A DNA stretch of 64,000 nucleotides from Saccharopolyspora_C sp040643635 (GTDB lineage Bacteria; Actinomycetota; Actinomycetes; Mycobacteriales; Pseudonocardiaceae): the NCBI RefSeq assembly GCF_040643635.1, contig NZ_JBEYUS010000002.1:1-64000 (forward strand), written 5' to 3'. How positions within the stretch are numbered: the first letter of the stretch is position 1; the number at the start of each line of letters is the position of its first letter. The position numbers and the translations under genes are program-made. Under the pieces are notes generated by a model that was not told the origin of the DNA, did not search any database, and saw only the letters and a list, made by a program, of their open reading frames with translations. Shown one piece after another: positions 40,320 through 48,861 of the stretch.

Positions 40320-41915
40320 ATGTCGTCACGCATCGCCGCTTCAGCGCGCGGCTCGGCGATCCTCGCCGCCGTGCTCGTGACGGGCTCGCTCACCCCGACC
40401 GCCGTCGCCGGGCCACCCGCCGCGGATTCCGCGCCGGCTCCGCTGCGCACCAACGGGGCGGCCGTACCGGCGCTGGACTGGACGCCCTGCGCGGGCGGGC
40501 CCGGTTACGAGTGCTCGACGGCCGAGGTGCCGCTGTCCTACCGGGACCCCGCAGGACCGCAGATCCGGCTCGCCGTGGGCAAACTGCCCGCCGCCGATCA
40601 GGAGCACAAGCTCGGCACGATCTTCTACAACCCGGGCGGGCCCGGCGACAGCGGCAAGTTCGCGCCGGAACTCACCCCGGAGCTGCACCGGCGGTTCGAC
40701 ATCGTCGGCTTCGACCCGCGCGGTGTCGCCGAGAGCGACGGCTTCAGCTGTTCCAGCGAGCCCGGTGACGGCTTCGACCCGACGGATTCCTTTCCCGTGC
40801 ACGCGGCGCAGGAACGGATGCAGATCGAGGACACCGCGCACGCGGTCGAGCAGTGCGCCCGGAACGCGGGCCCGCTGCTGCGGCACACCTCGACGGCGAA
40901 CGTGGCCCGGGACCTCGACCTGCTGCGCGAAGCGGTCGGGGAGGACCGGCTCGACTACTACGGACTCTCCTACGGCAGCCATCTCGGCACCGTGTACGCG
41001 AACCTGTTCCCGGAGCGGGTGGGCGCCGTGGCGATCGACGGCGTGGTCGATCCGATCGAGTGGACCACGGGGTACCTGCCGGGCGGGGCGGCCGAGCCGA
41101 TGACCTACCGGACGGGTGCCGCGGGCGGTGCAGAGCAGGCGCTGCACGCGTTCCTCGACGCGTGCGCCACCGATGAGCGGTGTGCCTTCCGGGAGCCGGG
41201 CACCGATCTGCTCGGCAAGTACGACGCGCTGCTGGACAGGCTGTCGGTCCGGCCCGTCACGATCACCCGGCCGGACGGGTCTTCGATGGAGGTCACCTAC
41301 CAGGCGGCCGTGATCAGGACGGCGAGCGCGCTCAAGGGCGCCTGGGCGTCGACGGTGCTCGGTGAGTTCCTGCAGCAGCTGCACGAGCTCTCCTCGCCCG
41401 GTGGATCAGCCCGGCCTGCGCCGGTCGTGCCGGTTCCGCCCGCGTCGCGGGGCTGGGGAACCTCCATGGGCGTGGAGCAGCGGCTCAGCGTGATGTGCAA
41501 CGACGGTGGCAATCCCCGCGACCCGTGGGCGTGGCCGGACCACGCCCGGCGGGCCGACGAGGACGGGCGCGGTTTCGGCTCGTACTGGACGTACCTGTCG
41601 CTGGGCTGCGCGACCTGGCCCGGCGGGCCTGATCCGGACCGCTACACCGGCCCGTGGGACCGGGAGACGGCCGGACCGGTACTGGTCATCGGAAATCGGC
41701 GAGGTGATCCGGCCACGCCGTACGACGACGCGGTCACGACGTCCGAACTGCTGGCCGACGCCCGGCTGCTCACGCTCGACACGTTCGGGCACGGCGCTCG
41801 GGGGGAGAGCGCCTGCATCGACGAGGCGTTGAACGCGTACTTCAGCGATGGCGCGCTGCCTCCCGAGGGCGCGGTCTGCGAGCCGGACCGGGGCCCGTTC
41901 GACCCGGTGCCCTGA
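40320..41915 (+). CDS. Secreted alpha/beta-hydrolase, TAP/SlpD-like peptidase
   Basis: An exported serine hydrolase resembling Streptomyces tripeptidyl aminopeptidases and SlpD/SlpE. After the signal peptide (about residues 1-30, ARGSAILAAVLVTGSLTPTAVAG as segments) comes the CS-EVPLSYRDP entry and the oxyanion region YNPGGPGDSG. The nucleophile elbow is YGLSYGSHLG. A C-terminal TAP-like domain contains NRRGDPATPYDDA (Asp) and FGHGARGES (His). It probably removes short peptides from protein N-termini outside the cell or acts as an esterase. ATG 40320 is preferred; an upstream in-frame TTG at 40302 lies too close to GGAG. It has 531 residues and is isolated from its neighbours by a terminator. 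Confidence 0.9.
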   Translation: MSSRIAASARGSAILAAVLVTGSLTPTAVAGPPAADSAPAPLRTNGAAVPALDWTPCAGGPGYECSTAEVPLSYRDPAGPQIRLAVGKLPAADQEHKLGTIFYNPGGPGDSGKFAPELTPELHRRFDIVGFDPRGVAESDGFSCSSEPGDGFDPTDSFPVHAAQERMQIEDTAHAVEQCARNAGPLLRHTSTANVARDLDLLREAVGEDRLDYYGLSYGSHLGTVYANLFPERVGAVAIDGVVDPIEWTTGYLPGGAAEPMTYRTGAAGGAEQALHAFLDACATDERCAFREPGTDLLGKYDALLDRLSVRPVTITRPDGSSMEVTYQAAVIRTASALKGAWASTVLGEFLQQLHELSSPGGSARPAPVVPVPPASRGWGTSMGVEQRLSVMCNDGGNPRDPWAWPDHARRADEDGRGFGSYWTYLSLGCATWPGGPDPDRYTGPWDRETAGPVLVIGNRRGDPATPYDDAVTTSELLADARLLTLDTFGHGARGESACIDEALNAYFSDGALPPEGAVCEPDRGPFDPVP

Positions 41916-41979
41916 CCGGCCCGCTCGACCGGCCGGTCGGCCGCGGCACGGAGGTGGGTGGCGCTCGCTCCGGTGAGCT

Positions 41980-41985
41980 TAGGAT
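41980..41985 (+). promoter_or_regulatory. -10 element TAGGAT of the RAM-domain gene
   Basis: TAGGAT lies about 35 nt before GTG 42021, allowing a short leader that includes the AGGAGG ribosome-binding site. Confidence 0.45.
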
Positions 41986-42020
41986 TCGAGCAACGACGTC
42001 CCGCAGCCAGGAGGCTCTTC

Positions 42021-42299
42021 GTGATCACCGCGATCGTGCTCATCCAGACCGTCGCCGACCGGCTCACCGAAGCCGCGCAGGAGGTCGCCGACATCGAGGG
42101 CGTCGCCGAGGTCTACTCGTGCGCCGGGGACGTGGACCTGATCGCGATCCTGCGGGTCACGAACCACGAGGACATCGCCGACATCGTCCCCGGGAAGATC
42201 AACAAGGTGGCCGGGGTGCTGGACACCGACACGCACATCGCGTTCCGCTCCTACTCGCGCCAGGACACCGAGGCCACCTTCTCCATCGGCCTGGAGTGA
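42021..42299 (+). CDS. Stand-alone Lrp/AsnC ligand-binding (RAM) domain protein
   Basis: A 92-residue protein consisting only of the RAM effector domain of Lrp/AsnC regulators: ITAIVLIQTVADRLTEAAQEVADIEGVAEVYSCAGDVDLIAILRV in segments, followed by NHEDIADIVPGKINKVAGVLDTDTHIAF. The DNA-binding helix-turn-helix is absent. Such short proteins form ring oligomers that bind amino acids and may alter a full-length Lrp. GTG 42021 has AGGAGG 6 nt upstream. It is convergent with trpD. From memory, a similar gene sits near trpD in mycobacteria. Tryptophan or another amino acid is a possible ligand, by context only. Confidence 0.9.
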   Translation: MITAIVLIQTVADRLTEAAQEVADIEGVAEVYSCAGDVDLIAILRVTNHEDIADIVPGKINKVAGVLDTDTHIAFRSYSRQDTEATFSIGLE

Positions 42300-42344
42300 G
42301 CGCCACCGGGTGACCCGGCGCGCCGGACCGCGAGCCGGCCGGGG

Positions 42345-43379
42345 CTACCGGCCGAAGCCGGCCCAGCGGGTGAGGAGCTCGGCGGCGGCACCGGAATCGA
42401 TGGCCTGCTCGGCGCGGGAGATCCCGGCGCGCAGCTGCGCGTCCAGGTCGGTGCCGATGCCGTCGTGGGCGGCGAGGGCGCCCGCGGTGTTGAGCACCAC
42501 CGCGTCCCGCACCGGCCCGCGGTCACCGGCGAGCAGCCGCCGCACCACCTCGGCGTTCACCTCGGCGTCGCCGCCGCGCAGCGCCTCCGGCGTGGTGCGC
42601 GGGATAGCGAGGTCCTCCGGGACGATCCGCTCCTGCCGGACCTGCCCGTCGCCGACGACCCAGCAGGTCGTGGTCGAGGTCGTGGTGATCTCGTCCATCC
42701 CGTCGTCGCCGGACACCAGCAGCACCGAGCTGCCGCGCGCGGCGAACACCTCCGCCATCACCGGCGCCATCCGCTGGTCCGCGCAGCCGATGAGCCCGCT
42801 GGCCGGCCGCGCCGGGTTGGTCAGCGGCCCCAGCACGTTGAACGCGGTGGGGATGCCGATCTCCCGGCGCGGTCCGGCGGCGAACTTCATCGCCGGGTGG
42901 AACACGGGCGCGAAGCAGAACCCGATGCCGACCTCGTCGAGGCAGTCCCGCACCCGCGCGGGCGGCAGGTCGATGGTGACGCCGAGCGTCTCCAGCACGT
43001 CGGCCGTGCCGCACTTCGACGAGGCCGCCCGGTTGCCGTGCTTGACGACCGCCGCGCCGCAGGCGGCGAGCACGATCGCCGTCATCGTGGAGATGTTCAC
43101 GCTGCCGGAGCGGTCCCCGCCGGTGCCGACCACGTCGACGGTCCGCCGGTCCACCTGCAGCGGCAGCGAGTGCGCGAGCATCGTGTCGGCCATGCCGCGG
43201 ACCTCGGCCGCGGTCTCGCCCTTGGCGCGCAGCGCCACGACGAACGCGGCGACGCGGGCCGGGGTGGCCGCGCCGGTCATCACCAGGTCCATCGCCCACG
43301 CGGTGTCCTCCGTGGACAGGTCGTTGCCCGCCACGAGGTGTCCGAGGAGTTCCGGCCAGCTACCCGACATGGTGCCCAC
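42345..43379 (-). CDS. trpD: Anthranilate phosphoribosyltransferase
   Basis: TrpD couples anthranilate to PRPP, the second committed step of tryptophan synthesis. The 344-residue protein has the PRPP motifs VDVVGTGGDRSGSVNIST and KHGNRAASSKCGTADVLE, the acidic Mg-binding VSGDDGMDEIT, and the N-terminal helical domain LAGNDLSTEDTAWAMDLVMTG in segments. GTG 43379 has GGAGAA 6 nt upstream; ATG 43370 is an alternative. No other trp genes are nearby. It lies 18 bp downstream of a degenerate receiver-domain gene, so the two are cotranscribed and may be functionally tied. Confidence 0.96.
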   Translation of the reverse strand: MGTMSGSWPELLGHLVAGNDLSTEDTAWAMDLVMTGAATPARVAAFVVALRAKGETAAEVRGMADTMLAHSLPLQVDRRTVDVVGTGGDRSGSVNISTMTAIVLAACGAAVVKHGNRAASSKCGTADVLETLGVTIDLPPARVRDCLDEVGIGFCFAPVFHPAMKFAAGPRREIGIPTAFNVLGPLTNPARPASGLIGCADQRMAPVMAEVFAARGSSVLLVSGDDGMDEITTTSTTTCWVVGDGQVRQERIVPEDLAIPRTTPEALRGGDAEVNAEVVRRLLAGDRGPVRDAVVLNTAGALAAHDGIGTDLDAQLRAGISRAEQAIDSGAAAELLTRWAGFGR

Positions 43380-43397
43380 GATTGTTCTCCGGGAGGT

Positions 43398-43805
43398 TCA
43401 GGCCCGCACCGCGGGTAGCGCGGTGCGGAGCAGTTCGGCGACCGTTTCGGCGGACGACAGCGGGTCCAGCGGGTGCACCAGCACCGCGTCCGCCTGCGAC
43501 CAGGTCGCGAGCCATCGGTCGTCCCGCCTGCGCACGGTGAGCACGATCGGCGGGCAGTGCGCGATCTCGTTCTTCAGCTGCCGGGACACGCCCATGCCGC
43601 CGGTGGGCTGCGCCTCGCCGTCGAGGACGACCAGGTCGGCGCGGCCCGCGTCGACCTCGCTGAGCACGTCGGCGACCGACGCCGCCTCCACGTAGGTCAC
43701 CCGGGGCAGGTCCGGCGACGGGCGCCTGCCGATCGCGTTGATGATCGATTCGCGCACCTCGGCGCGGTGGCTGAAGACCAGGACGGTGGTGGTCGACGTG
43801 CTCAT
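43398..43805 (-). CDS. Degenerate receiver-domain (pseudo-REC) protein
   Basis: A 135-residue protein with the shape of a CheY-like receiver: VLVFSHRAEVRESIINAIG, DLVVLDGEAQPTGGMGVSRQLK, and PPIVLTVRRRDD. The central aspartate of LVVLDG is present. The acidic pair at the end of strand 1 is replaced by SH, and the switch lysine of the KP motif is replaced by H (LVHPLDP). Normal Mg-dependent phosphorylation is thus unlikely. There is no output domain and no kinase gene nearby. ATG 43805 has GAGGAG 6 nt upstream. It precedes trpD by 18 bp on the same strand, so a phosphorylation-independent regulatory role towards TrpD is conceivable. Confidence 0.82.
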   Translation of the reverse strand: MSTSTTTVLVFSHRAEVRESIINAIGRRPSPDLPRVTYVEAASVADVLSEVDAGRADLVVLDGEAQPTGGMGVSRQLKNEIAHCPPIVLTVRRRDDRWLATWSQADAVLVHPLDPLSSAETVAELLRTALPAVRA

Positions 43806-43956
43806 CAGCTGCTCCTCGCTGGCCAGGCGGTCCGCGCACTGCGTCGTGGTGACCCGGCCCGATGACGAGAGGGTGTCCTCGATGACGGTGATCTCCGGAT
43901 GCTAGCCGCTCAACGGGGGTGAGCAGTACCCGCCACGACGCCGCCGGGCCGGGCGG

Positions 43957-44403
43957 TCAGGGCTTCTGCAACGCCACCCACCCGACGGCCCGGCCGCCGA
44001 GCCGCTGGGCCAGGCCCGCCATCCGCGAGCTCTCCTGTGAGCAATGCAACGCGTCGAGTTTCTGCACACGCTCCGCGAACAGCGGCTCCGCGCCGGCCGC
44101 GGGCTCCGCGCCGAAGCCCGCGAGTTCCGGTTCGGCCGCCGCACGCAACCGCCAGCCATCCTGTTCCAGCAGCTCAGCGGCCCGCTCGGTCGATCCGGGT
44201 GGGAGCAGCAGGTGGTGGCGCAGCACCGCGGCCCCCGCTTCGACCCAGTCGGGGGAGCGGGCGAGCACCGCGGATGCGGCCTCCGTCTCGTCGAACGCGC
44301 TGACCACCACGGTCAGGTCCGAATCGTCCCAATCCGGCGCGGCAGGGCCCGTTGACCGGGCACGTAAGCCCAGACGGGACAAAACGCTGCGGAAATCCAA
44401 CAC
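43957..44403 (-). CDS. Hypothetical protein divergent from ctaE
   Basis: Not recognised. The 148-residue soluble protein starts LDFRSVLSRLGLRARS and contains DLTVVVSAFDETEAASAVLARSPDW, then a HHLLLPPGS segment and a C-terminal RMAGLAQRLGGRAVGWVALQKP. The pattern of short beta-strands and helices, with a late cysteine in LHCSQESSRMA, suggests a small alpha/beta domain. No active-site motif stands out. Start GTG 44403 has GGAGG 9 nt upstream. It shares a 94-bp divergent region with ctaE, so it may be coregulated with the respiratory genes. I would not assign a function. Confidence 0.75.
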   Translation of the reverse strand: MLDFRSVLSRLGLRARSTGPAAPDWDDSDLTVVVSAFDETEAASAVLARSPDWVEAGAAVLRHHLLLPPGSTERAAELLEQDGWRLRAAAEPELAGFGAEPAAGAEPLFAERVQKLDALHCSQESSRMAGLAQRLGGRAVGWVALQKP

Positions 44404-44484
44404 GATGAGTTACCTCCAGGTCGCGATCCGATCACCGAGGAGCCACGCCCGGGACCCGAGAGCGCAGCGGGAAAACGCACGGGA

Positions 44485-44490
44485 CATAAT
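44485..44490 (+). promoter_or_regulatory. -10-like CATAAT of ctaE
   Basis: CATAAT ends 7 nt before GTG 44498, so transcription could start at that GTG. The first base deviates from TAnnnT. Confidence 0.45.
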
Positions 44491-44497
44491 GCGTCGC

Positions 44498-45100
44498 GTG
44501 ACAACGGCAGCGCCCTCAATCAGTCAACGCGTGCACTCGCTGAACCGGCCGAACATGGTCAGCGTCGGCACCATCGTTTGGTTGGCCAGCGAGCTGATGT
44601 TCTTCGCTGGACTCTTCGCCATGTTCTTCACGGTGAAGGCGCAGAACGAGGGTGCGTGGCCACCGCCGCCCAGCGAGCTGAACATCGCCTACGCCCTCCC
44701 GTTCACGGTGATCCTGGTGGCGTCCTCGTTCACCTGCCAGTGGGGAGTGTTCGCGGCCGAGCGCGGCGACGTGTTCGGCCTGCGCCGCTGGTACGTGGTG
44801 ACGCTGATCATGGGTGCGATCTTCGTGCTGGGGCAGGCCGGCGAGTACTACACGCTGGTCACCGCGCACCACACGACGATCGCCTCGTCGGCGTTCGGCA
44901 CGGTGTTCTTCATGACGACCGGCTTCCACGGCCTGCACGTCATCGGCGGGCTCATCGCCTTCGTGTTCCTGCTCATCCGAACCAAGCTGAGCAAGTTCAC
45001 CCCGGCACAGGCCATCGCGGCGATCGTCGTGTCCTACTACTGGCACTTCGTCGACATCGTCTGGATCGGACTGTTCGCCGTGATCTACCTCGTTCCGTGA
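44498..45100 (+). CDS. ctaE: Cytochrome c oxidase subunit III
   Basis: A 200-residue membrane subunit of the aa3 oxidase with five hydrophobic segments. Family motifs are HSLNRPNMVSVGTIVWLASELMFFAGLF at the N-terminus (segments), QAGEYYTLV, TGFHGLHVIGGL and the C-terminal YYWHFVDIVWIGLFAVIY. GTG 44498 gives the expected N-terminus and follows CATAAT at 7 nt; ATG 44489 is an alternative adding three residues. It lies 63 bp before qcrC on the same strand, so ctaE-qcrC-qcrA-qcrB form one transcription unit of the bcc:aa3 supercomplex. Subunit I (ctaD) is not in the window. Confidence 0.96.
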   Translation: MTTAAPSISQRVHSLNRPNMVSVGTIVWLASELMFFAGLFAMFFTVKAQNEGAWPPPPSELNIAYALPFTVILVASSFTCQWGVFAAERGDVFGLRRWYVVTLIMGAIFVLGQAGEYYTLVTAHHTTIASSAFGTVFFMTTGFHGLHVIGGLIAFVFLLIRTKLSKFTPAQAIAAIVVSYYWHFVDIVWIGLFAVIYLVP

Positions 45101-45163
45101 TCCACCGGCCCCACCGGGCCGCCACGTAACACCCCGAACCTGACAGCAAGGGTTGCCGCACTC

Positions 45164-45967
45164 ATGACCACCATCAAGAAACGGAACCGCGCGGGATCCA
45201 AGTTCCGGCGCAGGCTCTCCGGTGTCCTCGCGCTCGGGATCGCCTTGGTCGGCGCGGGCGGGCTGTACACCGTCCTGACCCCCGAGCCGCAGACCGCGCA
45301 CGCCGCGGCGGACCCGGCGCTGGTCAGGCAGGGCGAGCAGCTCTACAACAACGCGTGCATCAGCTGCCACGGCGCGAACCTGGGCGGCGTGAAGGACCGC
45401 GGCCCGAGCCTGGTCGGCGTCGGCGAGGCCGCCGTCCACTTCCAGGTCTCCTCCGGCCGCATGCCGATGGTCCGCCAGGAAGCCCAGGCGATCCGCAAGC
45501 CGCCGAAGTTCTCCCCCGAGGAGATCGACGCGATGGCGGCCTACGTGCAGACCTACGGCGGGGGCCCGGAGTCCCCGGACACCACCGGTGCCGCCGCCAC
45601 CGGTGACTCCTCGCGCGGTGGTGAGCTGTTCCGGCTCAACTGCGCCTCCTGCCACAACTTCACCGGACGCGGCATCGCGATGTCGTCCGGCAAGTTCGCG
45701 CCCAGCCTCGACGCTCCCACCGAGCAGCAGATCTACGAGGCGATGCTCACCGGGCCGCAGAACATGCCGAAGTTCTCCGACCGGCAGCTCACGCCGGAGG
45801 AGAAGAAGGACATCATCGCGTACGTCAAGTCCGTGACGAACAACAACAACAACCCGGGTGGCAGCTCCCTCGGCGGCTTCGGCCCCGCCTCGGAGAGCGT
45901 CATCGCCTGGGTCGTCGGACTCGGCGCGCTGATCGGCGTCACCCTGTGGATCGGAGCCAGGGCATGA
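45164..45967 (+). CDS. qcrC: Cytochrome bc1 complex di-haem cytochrome c subunit
   Basis: QcrC carries two c-type haems and hands electrons straight to the aa3 oxidase, replacing a soluble cytochrome c. The 267-residue protein has an N-terminal signal/anchor (about residues 19-38), two haem sites, CISCH near residue 66 and CASCH near residue 165, and a C-terminal membrane anchor (IAWVVGLGALIGVTLWIGARA in part). The methionine ligand candidates are in GRMPMVRQ and NMPKFSD. Its stop overlaps the qcrA start by the four bases ATGA, so translation is coupled. This matches the standard actinobacterial ctaE-qcrCAB order. Confidence 0.97.
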   Translation: MTTIKKRNRAGSKFRRRLSGVLALGIALVGAGGLYTVLTPEPQTAHAAADPALVRQGEQLYNNACISCHGANLGGVKDRGPSLVGVGEAAVHFQVSSGRMPMVRQEAQAIRKPPKFSPEEIDAMAAYVQTYGGGPESPDTTGAAATGDSSRGGELFRLNCASCHNFTGRGIAMSSGKFAPSLDAPTEQQIYEAMLTGPQNMPKFSDRQLTPEEKKDIIAYVKSVTNNNNNPGGSSLGGFGPASESVIAWVVGLGALIGVTLWIGARA

Positions 45968-47124
45968 GTGCAAGTGACACCCCGCGGGACGAGGGGCACG
46001 AAACCCCCAGGCGGGACTACACCGAGGCCGAACTGGCCGAGATGAGCCGCGACGAGAAGATGCGGCTCGGGCTGGCGCTGGACGGCGTCGAGCTCCTCCA
46101 CTACGAGGACCCGTTCCCGGTGGAGAACACCCGCGCCGAGAAGCGGGCCGAGCGCGCGGTCGCGGCCTGGTTCGCGCTCGCCGGGCTCTCCGCGATCGCG
46201 TTCATCGCCGTGTTCGTGTTCTGGCCCTGGGGCTACGTGACCCCGCAGCAGGGCGGCCGCGAGTACTTCCTCTACAACCTGTACACGCCGCTGGTCGGCC
46301 TGTTCCTCGGCCTGTCGATCTTCGCGATCGGCGTCGGCGTGGTGCTCTACGCGAAGCGGCTCATCCCGCACGAGGTCGCGGTCCAGCAGCGCCACGACGG
46401 GCACGGCTCCGAAGAGGTCGACCGCCAGACGACCACCGCGATCCTCGCCGACACCGGCGTGCGCAGCGGGTTCGCCCGGCGCTCCATGATCCAGCGCACG
46501 CTCGCCTTCAGCGGTGCCGTGCTCGGGCTGGGCACCGGCGTCATCGCCATCGGCGGCTTCATCCGCAACCCGTGGGCCACCGAGGGACCCGACTCCCTCA
46601 AGCACACGGCGTGGATGAAGGAGGGCAACGAGAAGGTCTACCTGCGCCGCGACACCGGTGACCCGCACGACGTGTCGCTGCTGCGCCCGGAGGACATCGA
46701 CGCCGGCGGCTTCGAGACCGTCTTCCCGTTCCGCGATTCCGACCGCGAGGACGAGCACAAGCTCGTCTCGGTGCTGCGCCGCAGCGACGCCCCGGTGATG
46801 CTCATCCGGCTCCGGCCGGGCAGCGCTCCGATCAAGCGCAAGGGCCAGGAGGACTTCAACTACGGCGACTACTACGCTTACTCGAAGGTGTGCACCCACG
46901 TGGGCTGCCCCACCTCGCTGTTCGAGCAGCAGACCGGTCGCCTGCTGTGCCCGTGCCACCAGTCGCAGTTCGACGTGGTCCACACTTATGCCAAGCCGGT
47001 CTTCGGTCCGGCCACCCGTTCCCTGCCGCAGCTACCGATCACGGTGGATGAAGAGGGATATTTCGTGGCCAGGCACGACTTCATCGAGCCGGTCGGCCCA
47101 GCGTACTGGGAGCGCAACTCATGA
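45964..47124 (+). CDS. qcrA: Cytochrome bc1 complex Rieske iron-sulfur subunit
   Basis: A 386-residue Rieske subunit of the long actinobacterial type. Three membrane helices (about residues 70-95, 105-131 and 178-199) precede the cluster domain. The [2Fe-2S] ligands are in CTHVGCPTSLF and CPCHQSQFD, each giving one Cys and one His. The acidic N-terminus (TPRDEGHETPRRDYTEAELAEMSRDEK in segments) is typical. The ATG at 45964 overlaps the qcrC stop, and the last bases overlap the qcrB start (ATGA), so qcrC-qcrA-qcrB are translationally coupled. Cluster supply may involve ErpA encoded at 34023. Confidence 0.97.
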   Translation: MSASDTPRDEGHETPRRDYTEAELAEMSRDEKMRLGLALDGVELLHYEDPFPVENTRAEKRAERAVAAWFALAGLSAIAFIAVFVFWPWGYVTPQQGGREYFLYNLYTPLVGLFLGLSIFAIGVGVVLYAKRLIPHEVAVQQRHDGHGSEEVDRQTTTAILADTGVRSGFARRSMIQRTLAFSGAVLGLGTGVIAIGGFIRNPWATEGPDSLKHTAWMKEGNEKVYLRRDTGDPHDVSLLRPEDIDAGGFETVFPFRDSDREDEHKLVSVLRRSDAPVMLIRLRPGSAPIKRKGQEDFNYGDYYAYSKVCTHVGCPTSLFEQQTGRLLCPCHQSQFDVVHTYAKPVFGPATRSLPQLPITVDEEGYFVARHDFIEPVGPAYWERNS

Positions 47125-48779
47125 GTTCGATCACGACGCCCACCAAACCGGAGAGCAAGCTCTACCGGAAGGCCGCCTCCGCGGCCGACGAGGCGGACAA
47201 GCGCTACAACATGGCGCCGGGCATCCGCCGCCAGATCAACAAGGTCTTCCCGACGCACTGGTCGTTCATGCTCGGTGAGATCGCGCTCTACACCTTCATC
47301 ATCCTGATCCTCACCGGGATCTACCTCACGATGTTCTTCGACCCCTCCATGGAGGAGGTCACCTACGACGGGGTGTTCCGGAACCTGCAGGACGTCGAGA
47401 TGTCCAAGGCGTTCGCGAGCACCCTCGACATCTCGTTCGAGGTCCGCGGCGGCCTGTTCATCCGGCAGCTGCACCACTGGGCGGCGCTGCTGTTCGTGGC
47501 CGGGATGATGGCCCACATGTTCCGGATCTTCTTCACCGGTGCGTTCCGGCGCCCGCGTGAGGGGAACTGGGTCATCGGCTCGTTGCTGCTGATCCTGGGC
47601 ATGTTCGAGGGCTTCTTCGGCTACTCGCTGCCGGACGACCTGCTCTCCGGTACCGGTGTCCGCGCCACCATGTCCGGCATCGTGCTGTCCATCCCGGTGC
47701 TCGGCACCTGGATGCACTGGGCGCTGTTCGGCGGGGAGTTCCCCGGCACGGAGATCATCCCGCGGCTGTACATCCTGCACGTGCTGGTGCTGCCGGGGAT
47801 CATGCTCGGCCTGGTCGCGGTGCACCTGGCGCTGGTCTGGTACCAGAAGCACACCCAGTTCCCGGGCGCCAAGCGCAAGGAGACCAACGTCGTCGGCGTC
47901 CGCATCATGCCGATCTTCGCGCTGAAGGCCGGTGCGTTCTTCGCACTGACCACCGGCGTCCTGGCGATCATGAGCGGTGTCTTCCAGATCAACGCGATCT
48001 GGAACCTCGGGCCGTACATCGGTTCGCAGGTCTCCGCCGCCTCGCAGCCGGACTGGTACCTGATGTGGGCGGACGGCATCCTGCGGATCTGGCCGGCCTG
48101 GGAGCTCTACATCGGGCCGTACACGGTGCCGCCGGTGTTCTTCTGCGGTGCGCTGGGCATGGGCATCATGTTCACGCTGCTCATCGGCTACCCGATGATC
48201 GAGCGCAAGCTCAGCGGGGACGACGCGCACCACAACCTGCTGCAGCGTCCGCGGGACAACCCGGTACGCACCAGCCTCGGCATGATGGCGCTGGCGTTCT
48301 TCGGCGTGCTGATGGTCTCCGGCATGAACGACGTGATCGCGTTCGAGCTGAACATCTCGCTGAACGCGATGACGTGGGGCGGCCGCATCGGCCTGCTGCT
48401 GCTGCCGCCGGTGGCCTACTGGGTGACCTACCGGATCTGCCTGGGCCTGCAGCGCTCCGACCACGAGGTGCTGGAGCACGGCGTGGAGACCGGCATCATC
48501 AAGCGGCTGCCGCACGGCGAGTTCATCGAGGTGCACCAGCCGCTCGGCCCGGTCGACTCGCACGGCCACCCCGAGGAGCTGCCGTACCAGGGCGCTTCGG
48601 TGCCGAAGAAGATGAACAAGCTCGGGGCCGCGGGCTCCCCGGTCGAGGGCAGCTGGCTGAAGCCGGACCCGGCGGAGGAGACCGAGGCGCTGGCGCGGGC
48701 GCGCGCCGAGAACGAGCGCCAGGCGCACGAGGAGCGCGAGCTGGTCTCCGGCGGAAAGCCGCAGCAGCCCTCCGAGTGA
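47121..48779 (+). CDS. qcrB: Cytochrome bc1 complex cytochrome b subunit
   Basis: QcrB oxidises menaquinol and holds two b haems. The 552-residue protein has at least eight membrane helices. Haem-ligand histidines sit in RQLHHWAALLFVAGMMAHMF and LYILHVLVLPGIMLGLVAVHLALVW (segments). The quinol-site region has a PDW motif in SQPDWYLMWADG where many relatives have PEW. A C-terminal cytoplasmic extension of about 120 residues, ending in a charged tail, is usual for actinomycetes. The subunit is the target of imidazopyridine inhibitors in mycobacteria. Its start overlaps the qcrA stop by four bases. A strong hairpin terminates the operon. Confidence 0.97.
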   Translation: MSSITTPTKPESKLYRKAASAADEADKRYNMAPGIRRQINKVFPTHWSFMLGEIALYTFIILILTGIYLTMFFDPSMEEVTYDGVFRNLQDVEMSKAFASTLDISFEVRGGLFIRQLHHWAALLFVAGMMAHMFRIFFTGAFRRPREGNWVIGSLLLILGMFEGFFGYSLPDDLLSGTGVRATMSGIVLSIPVLGTWMHWALFGGEFPGTEIIPRLYILHVLVLPGIMLGLVAVHLALVWYQKHTQFPGAKRKETNVVGVRIMPIFALKAGAFFALTTGVLAIMSGVFQINAIWNLGPYIGSQVSAASQPDWYLMWADGILRIWPAWELYIGPYTVPPVFFCGALGMGIMFTLLIGYPMIERKLSGDDAHHNLLQRPRDNPVRTSLGMMALAFFGVLMVSGMNDVIAFELNISLNAMTWGGRIGLLLLPPVAYWVTYRICLGLQRSDHEVLEHGVETGIIKRLPHGEFIEVHQPLGPVDSHGHPEELPYQGASVPKKMNKLGAAGSPVEGSWLKPDPAEETEALARARAENERQAHEERELVSGGKPQQPSE

Positions 48780-48795
48780 GCGATCAGCACTGCCG

Positions 48796-48831
48796 AACGG
48801 CCCGGTACCCCTTGCAGGGTGCCGGGCCGTT
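48796..48831 (+). terminator. qcrCAB terminator
   Basis: A 15-bp inverted repeat with one wobble (48796-48810 with 48817-48831), 6-nt loop and the T-rich tail tcttcg, 16 bp past the qcrB stop. Confidence 0.88.
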
Positions 48832-48861
48832 CTTCGTGGTCGGGAACCGCGCGGGGCCCGG

